A DNA stretch of 6,326 nucleotides. Origin: Thermoplasmata archaeon (GTDB lineage: Archaea > Thermoplasmatota > E2 > DHVEG-1). The position numbers and the translations under genes are program-made. Position 1 is the first letter of the stretch. The number at the start of each line of letters is the position of its first letter. Location of the stretch: assembly GCA_003649845.1 (NCBI GenBank), contig QMTB01000093.1, positions 1 to 6,326 of the forward strand, given 5' to 3'. This document shows positions 1-5,881 of this stretch, in pieces. Below the pieces are notes generated by a model. The model searched no databases, was not told where the DNA came from, and worked only from the letters and a program-made list of their open reading frames with translations.

Positions 1-78
1 GATATAGACAGAGATGTTTTATATATTAATAGAAATAAATATTATTATTAGAGGAGCGGAAATAAAATATTGATTAAT

Positions 79-94
79 GGAAAATATTATAAAT
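79..94 (+). promoter_or_regulatory. Candidate archaeal promoter (BRE + TATA) for the 34-aa microprotein
   Basis: A purine run GGAAAA (79-84) lies just upstream of ATTATAAAT (86-94), the order expected for a TFB-recognition element followed by an archaeal TATA box. Initiation about 25-27 bases downstream would fall near 114-117. That would give a leader of about 20 bases carrying the GGAGTG site before the ATG at 137. The surroundings are so AT-rich (about 18% G+C over 1-120) that TATA-like strings occur by chance, so the position is supported mainly by its spacing to the small gene. Confidence 0.4.
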
Positions 95-124
95 ATGTAT
101 GAATATAAATTATTGTATCTGAAT

Positions 125-130
125 GGAGTG
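125..130 (+). promoter_or_regulatory. Ribosome binding site of the microprotein gene
   Basis: GGAGTG ends six bases before the ATG at 137, a normal Shine-Dalgarno spacing. It selects this ATG over the ATG at 141, which opens only a three-codon frame (ATG CAG TTG then TAA). It is one of few G-rich spots in the upstream region. Confidence 0.55.
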
Positions 131-136
131 TAGAAT

Positions 137-241
137 ATGCATGCAGTTGTAATAATTCTCCTCGGTTTCACCGCCGGTATCTTCACCATGAGCATCATAA
201 GTCTATATAAATGGGTGCTTGGAATACTAAACGGTGAATGA
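137..241 (+). CDS. Small single-pass membrane protein (34 aa), function unknown
   Basis: This is a 34-codon frame from ATG 137 to TGA 239-241. The product starts MHAVVIILLG and ends WVLGILNGE. Residues 3-24 are almost wholly hydrophobic or small (V, I, L, G, F, A, T, S), enough for one transmembrane helix, followed by Tyr-Lys-Trp (24-26) at a probable membrane boundary and a short amphipathic tail. There is no cleavable signal peptide or cysteine. Support for a real gene: a well-spaced GGAGTG site, a candidate promoter, and a jump in G+C from about 18% upstream to about 41% (43 of 105 bases). C-ending codons (CTC, TTC, ACC, GCC, ATC, AGC) are concentrated here, unlike the A/T-ending codons of the neighbouring genes. 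It could be a small subunit or regulator of a membrane complex, in the size range of KdpF- or CydX-like peptides, but I recognise no family. A chance hydrophobic frame remains possible. Confidence 0.55.
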   Translation: MHAVVIILLGFTAGIFTMSIISLYKWVLGILNGE

Positions 242-274
242 AGAGAGATAAAACCATATTAAGCTAAAGATAGA

Positions 275-290
275 GTTAAGATTTTTTAAC
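275..290 (+). terminator. Possible T-run terminator after the microprotein gene
   Basis: A run of six T (282-287) on the coding strand follows the microprotein stop codon by about 40 bases. It overlaps a short inverted repeat, GTTAA (275-279) and TTAAC (286-290). Archaeal RNA polymerase can terminate at T-runs without a strong hairpin. The stem is only five AT-rich pairs, so this rests on the T-run and its position between the two genes. Confidence 0.3.
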
Positions 291-296
291 TAGAAT

Positions 297-327
297 AGAA
301 AAAATTTAACCGATATAGTTTTATAAT
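297..327 (+). promoter_or_regulatory. Promoter region of the lysine aminotransferase gene (two candidate TATA elements)
   Basis: Two overlapping possibilities are visible. The first is a purine run AGAAAAA (297-303) leading into an ATTTAA-type TATA box (304-309), which would place the start near 333 with a leader of about 33 bases. The second is TTTTATAAT (319-327), which would place it near 350 with a leader of about 16 bases. The first has the better BRE-like upstream element; the second is the better TATA match. Both leaders keep the GAGGG site at 353-357, eight bases before the ATG at 366. Confidence 0.4.
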
Positions 328-365
328 CACATAGAATACCAGACTTCCAATAGAGGGTTTTATAT

Positions 366-1679
366 ATGACTATATCTCCACAGCAAGTACATGACATACT
401 TAGCAGGTATATGCTTGTAGATGGATTTGATCTAGTACTTGATCTACATAAAAGCAAAGGCTGCAGGGTATATGATGCACGTAGAGGTAAATTATTTTTA
501 GATGGTTTCAGTTTCTTTGCATCCTCTCCACTTGGATGTAATCATCCAAAGTTATACAATCAAGAATTTATCAGAAAACTAGGGGAGGTAGCTGTTAATA
601 AACCTACTAATTCTGATCTATATACCATAGAAATGGCAGAGTTTGTAGATACCTTCGCTAGGATAGCTATGCCTCCAGAGTTTAAACATCTATTTTTTAT
701 AAGCGGTGGCGCCCTTGCTGTTGAAAACGCCCTTAAAACCTCTTTTGATTGGAAGGTTAGAAAAAATTTAGATAGATATGGAAAAGAGAAAGGCTATCAG
801 GTTATACATTTCCAAGAGGCATTCCATGGTAGAACAGGTTATACATTATCTATGACTAATACATTTGATAAAAATAAAACAAAGTTTTTCCCTAAATTTA
901 GATGGCCTAGGATTATAAATCCAAAGATAACATTTCCATTAGAGAAACATTTAGATGAGGTTATAGAGAGGGAGAAGAAGGCGATTGAGGATATAGAGAA
1001 AGCTGTTGAGGATAACCCTGATGATATAGCAGCTCTTATCATTGAACCTATACAAGGCGAAGGCGGTGATAACCATTTTAGAGGAGAATTCTTCAAAGAA
1101 TTACGTAAAATCTGTGATAAACATGAGATGATGTTCATCGTTGATGAAGTACAAACAGGAGTAGGTTTAACTGGTAGAATGTGGGCATATCAACATTTCG
1201 ATGTTACTCCAGATATAATTGCTTTTGGTAAGAAAACTCAGGTTTGCGGTATAATGGTTGGTAGTAGAGTAGATGAGGTTGAAGATAATGTATTTAAAGT
1301 ATCTAGTAGACTCAATTCTACATGGGGTGGCAATCTAGTAGATATGGTTAGAAGTCAAAAATATCTAGAAGTTATAAAAGAGGAGAATCTCATTGAGAAT
1401 GCTGCTAAACAAGGGAAACATTTAATCAAAGGATTAGAAGAGATACAAGGGAGATACCCTGATAAAATGTCTAATGCTAGAGGACGAGGATTAATGTGCG
1501 CCTTTGATCTACCAACTCCAGAAGAGAGAGATAGATTTAAAAATACTTTATATAAGAATGGTTTGATAGTTCTTGGATGTGGTGCAAAAACCATACGATT
1601 CCGCCCGCCTCTAAATATAACAGAAGAAGAAATCGATGAAATGTTAGATATAGTAGAATCCACTATGAAGGGATTCTGA
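366..1679 (+). CDS. lat: L-lysine 6-aminotransferase (lysine epsilon-aminotransferase), class III PLP enzyme
   Basis: This cytosolic class III (fold type I) PLP aminotransferase of 437 aa probably moves the epsilon-amino group of lysine to 2-oxoglutarate, giving allysine (which cyclises to piperideine-6-carboxylate) and glutamate. Visible signatures: FISGGALAVENALK (111-124) for the cofactor phosphate site, FHGRTGYT (153-160), IEPIQGEGGD (226-235), VDEVQTG (259-265) with the PLP-ring aspartate D260, AFGKKTQVCG (286-295) with the likely Schiff-base lysine K289, and STWGGN (318-323). The FGKKTQVCG and STWGGN forms, plus the N-terminal LVDGFDLVLDLHKSKG, are what separate lysine 6-aminotransferases from ornithine or acetylornithine aminotransferases. 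Length matches the family (about 440-450 aa). The start is supported by GAGGG (353-357). The gene stands alone on the plus strand, with no allysine dehydrogenase beside it. Substrate is inferred by family; a different omega-amino donor is possible. Confidence 0.82.
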   Translation: MTISPQQVHDILSRYMLVDGFDLVLDLHKSKGCRVYDARRGKLFLDGFSFFASSPLGCNHPKLYNQEFIRKLGEVAVNKPTNSDLYTIEMAEFVDTFARIAMPPEFKHLFFISGGALAVENALKTSFDWKVRKNLDRYGKEKGYQVIHFQEAFHGRTGYTLSMTNTFDKNKTKFFPKFRWPRIINPKITFPLEKHLDEVIEREKKAIEDIEKAVEDNPDDIAALIIEPIQGEGGDNHFRGEFFKELRKICDKHEMMFIVDEVQTGVGLTGRMWAYQHFDVTPDIIAFGKKTQVCGIMVGSRVDEVEDNVFKVSSRLNSTWGGNLVDMVRSQKYLEVIKEENLIENAAKQGKHLIKGLEEIQGRYPDKMSNARGRGLMCAFDLPTPEERDRFKNTLYKNGLIVLGCGAKTIRFRPPLNITEEEIDEMLDIVESTMKGF

Positions 1680-1680
1680 A

Positions 1681-3279
1681 TTACAATCTACTGGATATAT
1701 ATTCAACTATGTTATCGATCGGAATCCTCTCTTGTTTTGTAGTATCTCTATCTCTAATAGTAACGCTGTTATCATTTAGAGTATCATAGTCTATGGTTAT
1801 ACAGAATGGTGTACCTATTTCATCCATTCTGGCATACCTTCGACCAATAGAGCCGCTGTTATCATAATAGGTTTGTATCCCGTTATCTCTAAGTGTTTTA
1901 TCGATTTTTTTAGCTATTGAAACAAGTTTTTCATCGTTTACCAATGGGAATACACCTGTTTTTATTGGAGCAATAATTGGTTTCAACTTAAGTATTCTAT
2001 ATATCTCATTATTCTTCTCAGTTTCATAGAAGCTATGTTCCAATATACAATAGAAGATTCTATCTATACCATAGGATGGTTCAATGACATGTGGTATAAA
2101 CTTTTCCTGGGTGATAGTCTCTTCCTTCTCTATAATCTCATAGCAATCTCTTGGTATATGTATTTCTTCTCCATCTAGATTGACGTTTATTTCATCGTCC
2201 TCTGGTTTTAATTCTTCTAATATAGTTTTGATTCTACCTGCTTTCTCTTTAAATAGTGGACCTAGTTTCTTCATATTTGGTATAATCCTTTTTATTCTAA
2301 CCTTCTTAGGGGTTTCATATCTTCTAGATGCTATAAGTTCTACTCCACTTGCATTTGTATGTGCTTCTAAATCATAAGCAGATCGATCAGCTATTCCAAC
2401 GCATTCTATCCATCCGAATCTCTCACTATATAACTCTGCATCCCAGCATTCCTGAGCATAGTGGGCTAACTCATCAGATGCATGTTTACGAAACCTTAGT
2501 TTTTCTCTATCTACTCCAGCATCTAGTAGAAAACTTTGAGTGAGATATAAATAGTATGCTAATGCCTCACTATGTATAATCTTATTATTAACTGCTTCTT
2601 CTAAGGTTAAAACTTGTTCTTCTATATTATCATTTAATCTTATAGTTTCATGTTTTATCTCATTAAATCCTATATGGGTTTTATTATTTGGATCAAAGAA
2701 GATCTCTGCTTCTGCCATGGAGAATTCTCTCATTCTTAGAGGCCCTTGTCTAGGTGAAACCTCATTTCTATATCCTCTACCTAGTTGAACTACTCCAAAA
2801 GGTAGATGTTCCCTTGCATATCTATATAGCAGATGAAACGAGGTAAATATACCTTGAGCGGTTTCTGGTCTAAGGAAGGCATCTCTAGTGTTACCCACAC
2901 CTATTTTAGTAGGAAACATCAGGTTTACAGGATGTATATTCTCTAATGGTATCTTACATTTAGGGCAAACAGGTTTCTCTAGATCCTCTATTTTATAAGA
3001 ATTATGACATTTAGGGCATTCACCTGTTAGATCTGTGAATTCATCTACATGACCAGAGGCTTTTAAAACCTCATAAAGTGTTATAGTTGGAGTGCTAATC
3101 TCTAAAAAATTTTCATTTAAAATATAGTATTTACGCCATAGATTCTCTAAGTTGTTTTTCATCTGAGATCCAAGTGGACCATAATCGTAGAATCCTGCTA
3201 CCCCACCATAGATTTCAAAAGATGGATAGAGGAATCCTCTTCTTTTAGCTAGAGTCATTAGTTTATCGTAGATATCCAT
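1681..3279 (-). CDS. glyS: Glycyl-tRNA synthetase, archaeal/eukaryotic alpha2 type
   Basis: This class II synthetase charges tRNA-Gly with glycine in the cytosol. At 532 aa it looks full length. The N-terminus carries the family signature FEIYGGVAGFYDYGPLG (21-37). A four-cysteine zinc-ribbon-like insert (C88, C91, C105, C108) follows. Then come LRPETAQGIF (136-145), class II motif 2 (RNEVSPRQGPLRMREF, 171-186), the glycine-site block GWIECVGIADRSAYDLEAH (289-307), and motif 3 around EPSYGIDRIFY (400-410). The anticodon-binding domain covers about 434-532, with the signature YYDNSGSIGRRYARMDEIGTP (471-491). The start fits the family N-terminus. AGGATG, about eight bases upstream and inside the 3' end of the preceding gene, is a weak ribosome site, suggesting coupled translation. 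It is the last gene of the minus-strand block, four bases after the CBS gene, and its stop faces the lysine aminotransferase stop with one base between. Confidence 0.97.
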   Translation of the reverse strand: MDIYDKLMTLAKRRGFLYPSFEIYGGVAGFYDYGPLGSQMKNNLENLWRKYYILNENFLEISTPTITLYEVLKASGHVDEFTDLTGECPKCHNSYKIEDLEKPVCPKCKIPLENIHPVNLMFPTKIGVGNTRDAFLRPETAQGIFTSFHLLYRYAREHLPFGVVQLGRGYRNEVSPRQGPLRMREFSMAEAEIFFDPNNKTHIGFNEIKHETIRLNDNIEEQVLTLEEAVNNKIIHSEALAYYLYLTQSFLLDAGVDREKLRFRKHASDELAHYAQECWDAELYSERFGWIECVGIADRSAYDLEAHTNASGVELIASRRYETPKKVRIKRIIPNMKKLGPLFKEKAGRIKTILEELKPEDDEINVNLDGEEIHIPRDCYEIIEKEETITQEKFIPHVIEPSYGIDRIFYCILEHSFYETEKNNEIYRILKLKPIIAPIKTGVFPLVNDEKLVSIAKKIDKTLRDNGIQTYYDNSGSIGRRYARMDEIGTPFCITIDYDTLNDNSVTIRDRDTTKQERIPIDNIVEYISSRL

Positions 3280-3283
3280 TGAT

Positions 3284-4132
3284 TCAACATCCTGTTATAC
3301 ATCGCATTAAATCTATATCGGTAATCATTCCAATTAGACGATCATTTACATCAACAACTGGTATATGACTGATATTATATTTTATCATAGTTTTTGCTAT
3401 CTCCACTACTGGTGTACGTCTTGTAGCTGTTTTCACATCGGTTACCATAACCTCTCTAACAGGTATTTTAGGTAGATCAACCTTAGCAGTAGCATAATAT
3501 CTCCTCAAGGTATCTCTGATACCTTCCCAAGTCCATTGATCTTCATCAGCACCTAAACCTACATCTGATTCCAATATCTGTTCTTTTATCTCACTGTGTT
3601 TAAAGAGATCCCCATCGGTAACTATACCAACTATCTTTAAAGAATCATCTAATACTGGTAAAGCATTTTCATTTGTAATACTTATTATCTCCATAATTAT
3701 AGGTATAGGTGTTTCTATATAAACTGGTATAACTAGGTTTGTAAAGTAGTTTTCTGCTATATCATCTATCTTAGTACCTATCAAAATTTTAAGTAAATCT
3801 GATGGACTAATTATTCCAACTAACTCTTCATCATCATTAAGTACAGGTAAACCATGGATCCTATGTTGATATAGAATCTCTGCAGCTTTCTTTACATCAT
3901 CATATTCTTTTACAGAATAAAATTTTTCATTCATAACCATAGCTAGTTGGTCTTCATCTGCTTTCTTGAAGATATCAGTACGTGTCACTACTCCAACAAC
4001 TTTTTTAGTACCCTTCTTCAAAACTGGCATACCTGATACATTATTCTTAGCTAATATCTCAAGAGCTTCTTCTACTGTACCTGGTACGTATCCAACTATT
4101 AAATCCTTAGACATAACATCTTTTACAAGCAT
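3284..4132 (-). CDS. Four-CBS-domain protein, probable nucleotide-sensing regulator
   Basis: The 282-aa soluble protein consists of four CBS domains, that is two Bateman modules, with no attached catalytic or DNA-binding domain. Domains lie at about 1-57, 63-118, 125-178 and 224-280. Each ends in the ligand-pocket pattern G-h-[ITV]-[ST]-x-x-D: GVVTRTD (47-53), GIISPSD (106-112), GIVTDGD (169-175) and GMITDID (268-274). The conserved Asp usually contacts ribose, so binding of AMP, ATP or S-adenosylmethionine is likely by family but not shown. Domains 3 and 4 are separated by about 45 residues that include DEDQWTWEGIRDTLRRYY (196-213), a segment I believe recurs in related archaeal CBS proteins. 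The gene overlaps the end of the amidohydrolase by ten bases, has GAGGG five bases before its ATG, and ends four bases before glyS, so it is almost certainly co-transcribed with both. Its partner is unknown; the amidohydrolase is the obvious candidate. Confidence 0.88.
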   Translation of the reverse strand: MLVKDVMSKDLIVGYVPGTVEEALEILAKNNVSGMPVLKKGTKKVVGVVTRTDIFKKADEDQLAMVMNEKFYSVKEYDDVKKAAEILYQHRIHGLPVLNDDEELVGIISPSDLLKILIGTKIDDIAENYFTNLVIPVYIETPIPIIMEIISITNENALPVLDDSLKIVGIVTDGDLFKHSEIKEQILESDVGLGADEDQWTWEGIRDTLRRYYATAKVDLPKIPVREVMVTDVKTATRRTPVVEIAKTMIKYNISHIPVVDVNDRLIGMITDIDLMRCITGC

Positions 4133-5172
4133 ATGATCCCTCTTTCAACTATGAATTTTATATCAAACTCCTCTGGGTCCATCACCACTAATGATGCAGG
4201 TAGAGTGGAACCAGAAATATAATCATTTAGATTTAAAACTTTCCTTGGAATGTATGTAACCATTTGAAAAACTTCTTCTAAACTCCATAACCCTGTTTTA
4301 TATATAATCTCTAGTTCCTCTAGTAGATTAAAACTATTTAACATACCATTATCTGTACCAACCATAAGAGTAATACCGGTGTGATGAAAATATTCTAGAT
4401 TTGGAATCAAATTAAAAAACATATTAGATCTAGGACATACAACTATAGGTACACCTTTTTCTTTTACCTTCATTAAATCTTCTATAGTTGCATATACCAT
4501 ATGTATAAATATATCTGGTTTTAAAGATAGTATTCTATCTATATCCTCTCTCTCAGCTTCTGATGCATGTATTGCAAATATCTTACCTCTTCTATGAGTG
4601 TGGGAAGCGATTTTAGAGAGTTCATCATAATTCCAATCTCTTAAACTACTAACACCTATACCATCACTATTATCTAATATCTCTTCAACCTCTTTTTTAT
4701 CATAAACTAAATCATCTGGTCTACCTAATATAATCGATTTTATATTCCTATTGTTAGATAAAACTTGTTTGAGTAATGTTATACCTTGTATACTATTTTC
4801 TCGGAAGTCACAAAAATGAGATACACCGTTTTCTTTCATCTCCTTTAAACCATATTCTATACCTCTTTGAATCTCCTCATTGGAAGCTTCTTTGAGTAGA
4901 CGATATTTTAATCCCTTAGGTGGTGCAACAAGTTCTTCTAGATTTCTAGGCAATGGGGCTTTTCTTAATCTTATAAACGTATCCCCTATATGGGTATGCA
5001 TGTTTATCATACTAGGTATAATAATACCTTTATAGCTAGCTTTTCTAGGTGGTCTACCAAAGCCTTCATCTATTGATCTTATAAATCTACTATTGGATTC
5101 CTTTAAGTTAAACCCTAGATATCCTTTTTTGAAACCTTCTCTAGTTAGTATATCTCCTTCTATATATTCCAT
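4123..5172 (-). CDS. Amidohydrolase-superfamily metal-dependent hydrolase/deaminase
   Basis: This 349-aa cytosolic enzyme belongs to the amidohydrolase superfamily branch that includes cytosine, SAH/MTA deaminases and chlorohydrolases. Metal and catalytic residues are visible: H59 and H61 in INMHTHIGDT (57-65 region), H202 and E205 in IHASEAERED (201-210), H224 in IFIHMVYATIEDL (221-233), and D274 in VGTDNGMLN (271-279). VVCPRSN (244-250) is also characteristic. The HxAxE-like HASE and CPRSN forms favour a deaminase of a cyclic or nucleoside-like substrate over a urease- or dihydroorotase-type enzyme, and no carbamylated lysine is evident. It is shorter than SAH deaminases (about 420-440 aa), with a reduced beta-sandwich at each end, so the substrate cannot be named. 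There is no Shine-Dalgarno site before the ATG; the upstream message is pyrimidine-rich. It is followed directly by the CBS gene (ten-base overlap). Confidence 0.85.
   Translation of the reverse strand: MEYIEGDILTREGFKKGYLGFNLKESNSRFIRSIDEGFGRPPRKASYKGIIIPSMINMHTHIGDTFIRLRKAPLPRNLEELVAPPKGLKYRLLKEASNEEIQRGIEYGLKEMKENGVSHFCDFRENSIQGITLLKQVLSNNRNIKSIILGRPDDLVYDKKEVEEILDNSDGIGVSSLRDWNYDELSKIASHTHRRGKIFAIHASEAEREDIDRILSLKPDIFIHMVYATIEDLMKVKEKGVPIVVCPRSNMFFNLIPNLEYFHHTGITLMVGTDNGMLNSFNLLEELEIIYKTGLWSLEEVFQMVTYIPRKVLNLNDYISGSTLPASLVVMDPEEFDIKFIVERGIICL
4138..4142 (-). promoter_or_regulatory. Ribosome binding site of the CBS-domain gene
   Basis: GAGGG lies inside the 3' end of the amidohydrolase gene and ends five bases before the CBS-protein ATG (4130-4132). 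It supports that start and hence the ten-base overlap, with the ATG preceding the amidohydrolase TAA on the same message. Confidence 0.55.
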
Positions 5173-5215
5173 TTATAGAAAAAGGAGAAAGAGATAGGAT
5201 GTTTAAATATTCTCA
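5173..5215 (-). promoter_or_regulatory. 43-base gap with candidate TATA box for a near-leaderless amidohydrolase transcript
   Basis: This is the only real gap in the minus-strand gene row. On the coding strand it holds ATATTTAAAC (5210-5201), a TATA-like element preceded by the purine-rich end of the DUF35 gene. Next comes a pyrimidine tract (about 5198-5177, including TTTTT), then CTATAA directly before the ATG. Initiation 25-27 bases from the TATA centre would land within about ten bases of the ATG, giving a nearly leaderless message, which fits the absence of a Shine-Dalgarno site. The T-rich tract might also act as a weak terminator for thiolase-DUF35. Confidence 0.35.
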
Positions 5216-5881
5216 TTATTTCTTCTGTTTAAGAGTTGCCACCCATTCATATACTGGCTCCACTAGTTTCTTAATCCTCTCCTTCTCAGCGTTCATAGGT
5301 GATGGACTCCAGTCATCTGCTGGTTCAAAATGGAAATCTGTTATAGCTCCTATCCTTTCTTCTTTAGATTTGAAAACAATTTTTAGAGGCATATTGAATT
5401 CTACATCCCATGGATCTATACCATGCAACTCATTGGCTATAGCTACCTTACTATCACCTATCACTGCATATACAAGTGTTATAGGTAGTTTTTTTAGAGA
5501 GGATCTACCACTCCAACCAGCTACTGTCCAAGTGTGAACCTTAGCAGTAAGAGGCATCTCAATCCATTCTGTATATTCTAGTTTACAATCTAGATTCCAA
5601 CAATGCGTTCTAGGTGGAACCCAAGTATCGCCACATTTAGGACATCTAGTTCCCATTATCTTACCATCTAGTAATCCTATAAAGAATGGTGAATTCCATC
5701 CATGCCTAATAGTATAGAGTTGATCATAATGTAGAAACTGATTCATAACCTTTCTATCACTAGATATCTCATGTCCTACAAATACTAAACCTGTTTCAGT
5801 TACTCCGGGTGGTCTATAATTTCTACGTTCTGTAAACTCTGGTTGCGGTGCAAATCTTTTTTTCTTAATAACCTTCTGCAT
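5216..5881 (-). CDS. DUF35 zinc-ribbon/OB-fold acyl-CoA-binding protein, thiolase partner
   Basis: This 221-aa cytosolic protein has the DUF35 layout. A leading helical region (about 50-78) precedes a rubredoxin-like zinc ribbon with C80, C83, C94 and C99 (CPKCG, PPRTHC, then DC), and then an OB-fold (about 105-188) beginning WIEMPLTAKVHTWTV. Proteins of this family sit between acetoacetyl-CoA thiolase and HMG-CoA synthase in archaea and provide a shared CoA-binding site that passes the acyl-CoA on. The gene follows the thiolase with no spacer (TAAATG), and a strong GGAGGGG site seven bases upstream confirms the start. Unusual points: about 50 extra N-terminal residues (very basic at 1-10, then RNYRPPGVTETGLVF at 20-34) compared with the usual ~130-aa form, a C-terminal helical tail (197-221), and CxxxxC spacing in the second zinc half. 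Pairing with a degradative thiolase rather than mevalonate synthesis is possible. Confidence 0.87.
   Translation of the reverse strand: MQKVIKKKRFAPQPEFTERRNYRPPGVTETGLVFVGHEISSDRKVMNQFLHYDQLYTIRHGWNSPFFIGLLDGKIMGTRCPKCGDTWVPPRTHCWNLDCKLEYTEWIEMPLTAKVHTWTVAGWSGRSSLKKLPITLVYAVIGDSKVAIANELHGIDPWDVEFNMPLKIVFKSKEERIGAITDFHFEPADDWSPSPMNAEKERIKKLVEPVYEWVATLKQKK

Noticed and set aside
1..51. Open frame from base 1 to a TAG at 49-51 that could be the tail of an upstream plus-strand gene
   Set aside because: Sixteen codons without a recognisable motif in very AT-rich sequence are not enough to call a gene end.
51..72. GAGGAG followed by TTG at 70 as a possible alternative start
   Set aside because: The resulting frame stops after about ten codons.
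77..133. 18-codon frame ending three bases before the microprotein start
   Set aside because: The nearest Shine-Dalgarno-like motif is 17 or more bases away, composition is that of the AT-rich background, and it overlaps the better promoter reading. A leader peptide cannot be excluded but is not supported.
242..365. Possible riboswitch or structured leader before the lysine aminotransferase gene, such as a lysine-responsive element
   Set aside because: The stretch is only 124 bases, AT-rich, and has no stem beyond five base pairs; archaeal lysine riboswitches are not expected and none of the conserved core is visible.
839..1663. Minus-strand frames of 99 and 102 codons (839-1138 and 1355-1663) inside the lysine aminotransferase gene
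   Set aside because: They are antisense to a strongly recognisable enzyme, have Ser/Ile-rich low-information products with no domain, and lack ribosome sites.
2376..2392. GATCGATC palindrome
   Set aside because: It lies in coding sequence for a conserved part of glyS (IADRSAY) and is explained by codon choice.
2180..2543. Plus-strand frames of 65 and 64 codons (2180-2377 and 2349-2543)
   Set aside because: Both lie antisense within the well-conserved core of glyS and have no recognisable motif.
5199..5537. Plus-strand 112-codon frame with an AGGAG motif about 11 bases upstream
   Set aside because: It is fully antisense to the DUF35 zinc-ribbon/OB region; the AGGAG belongs to the polypurine complement of the amidohydrolase leader. 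The product is Ser/Phe-rich with no domain.
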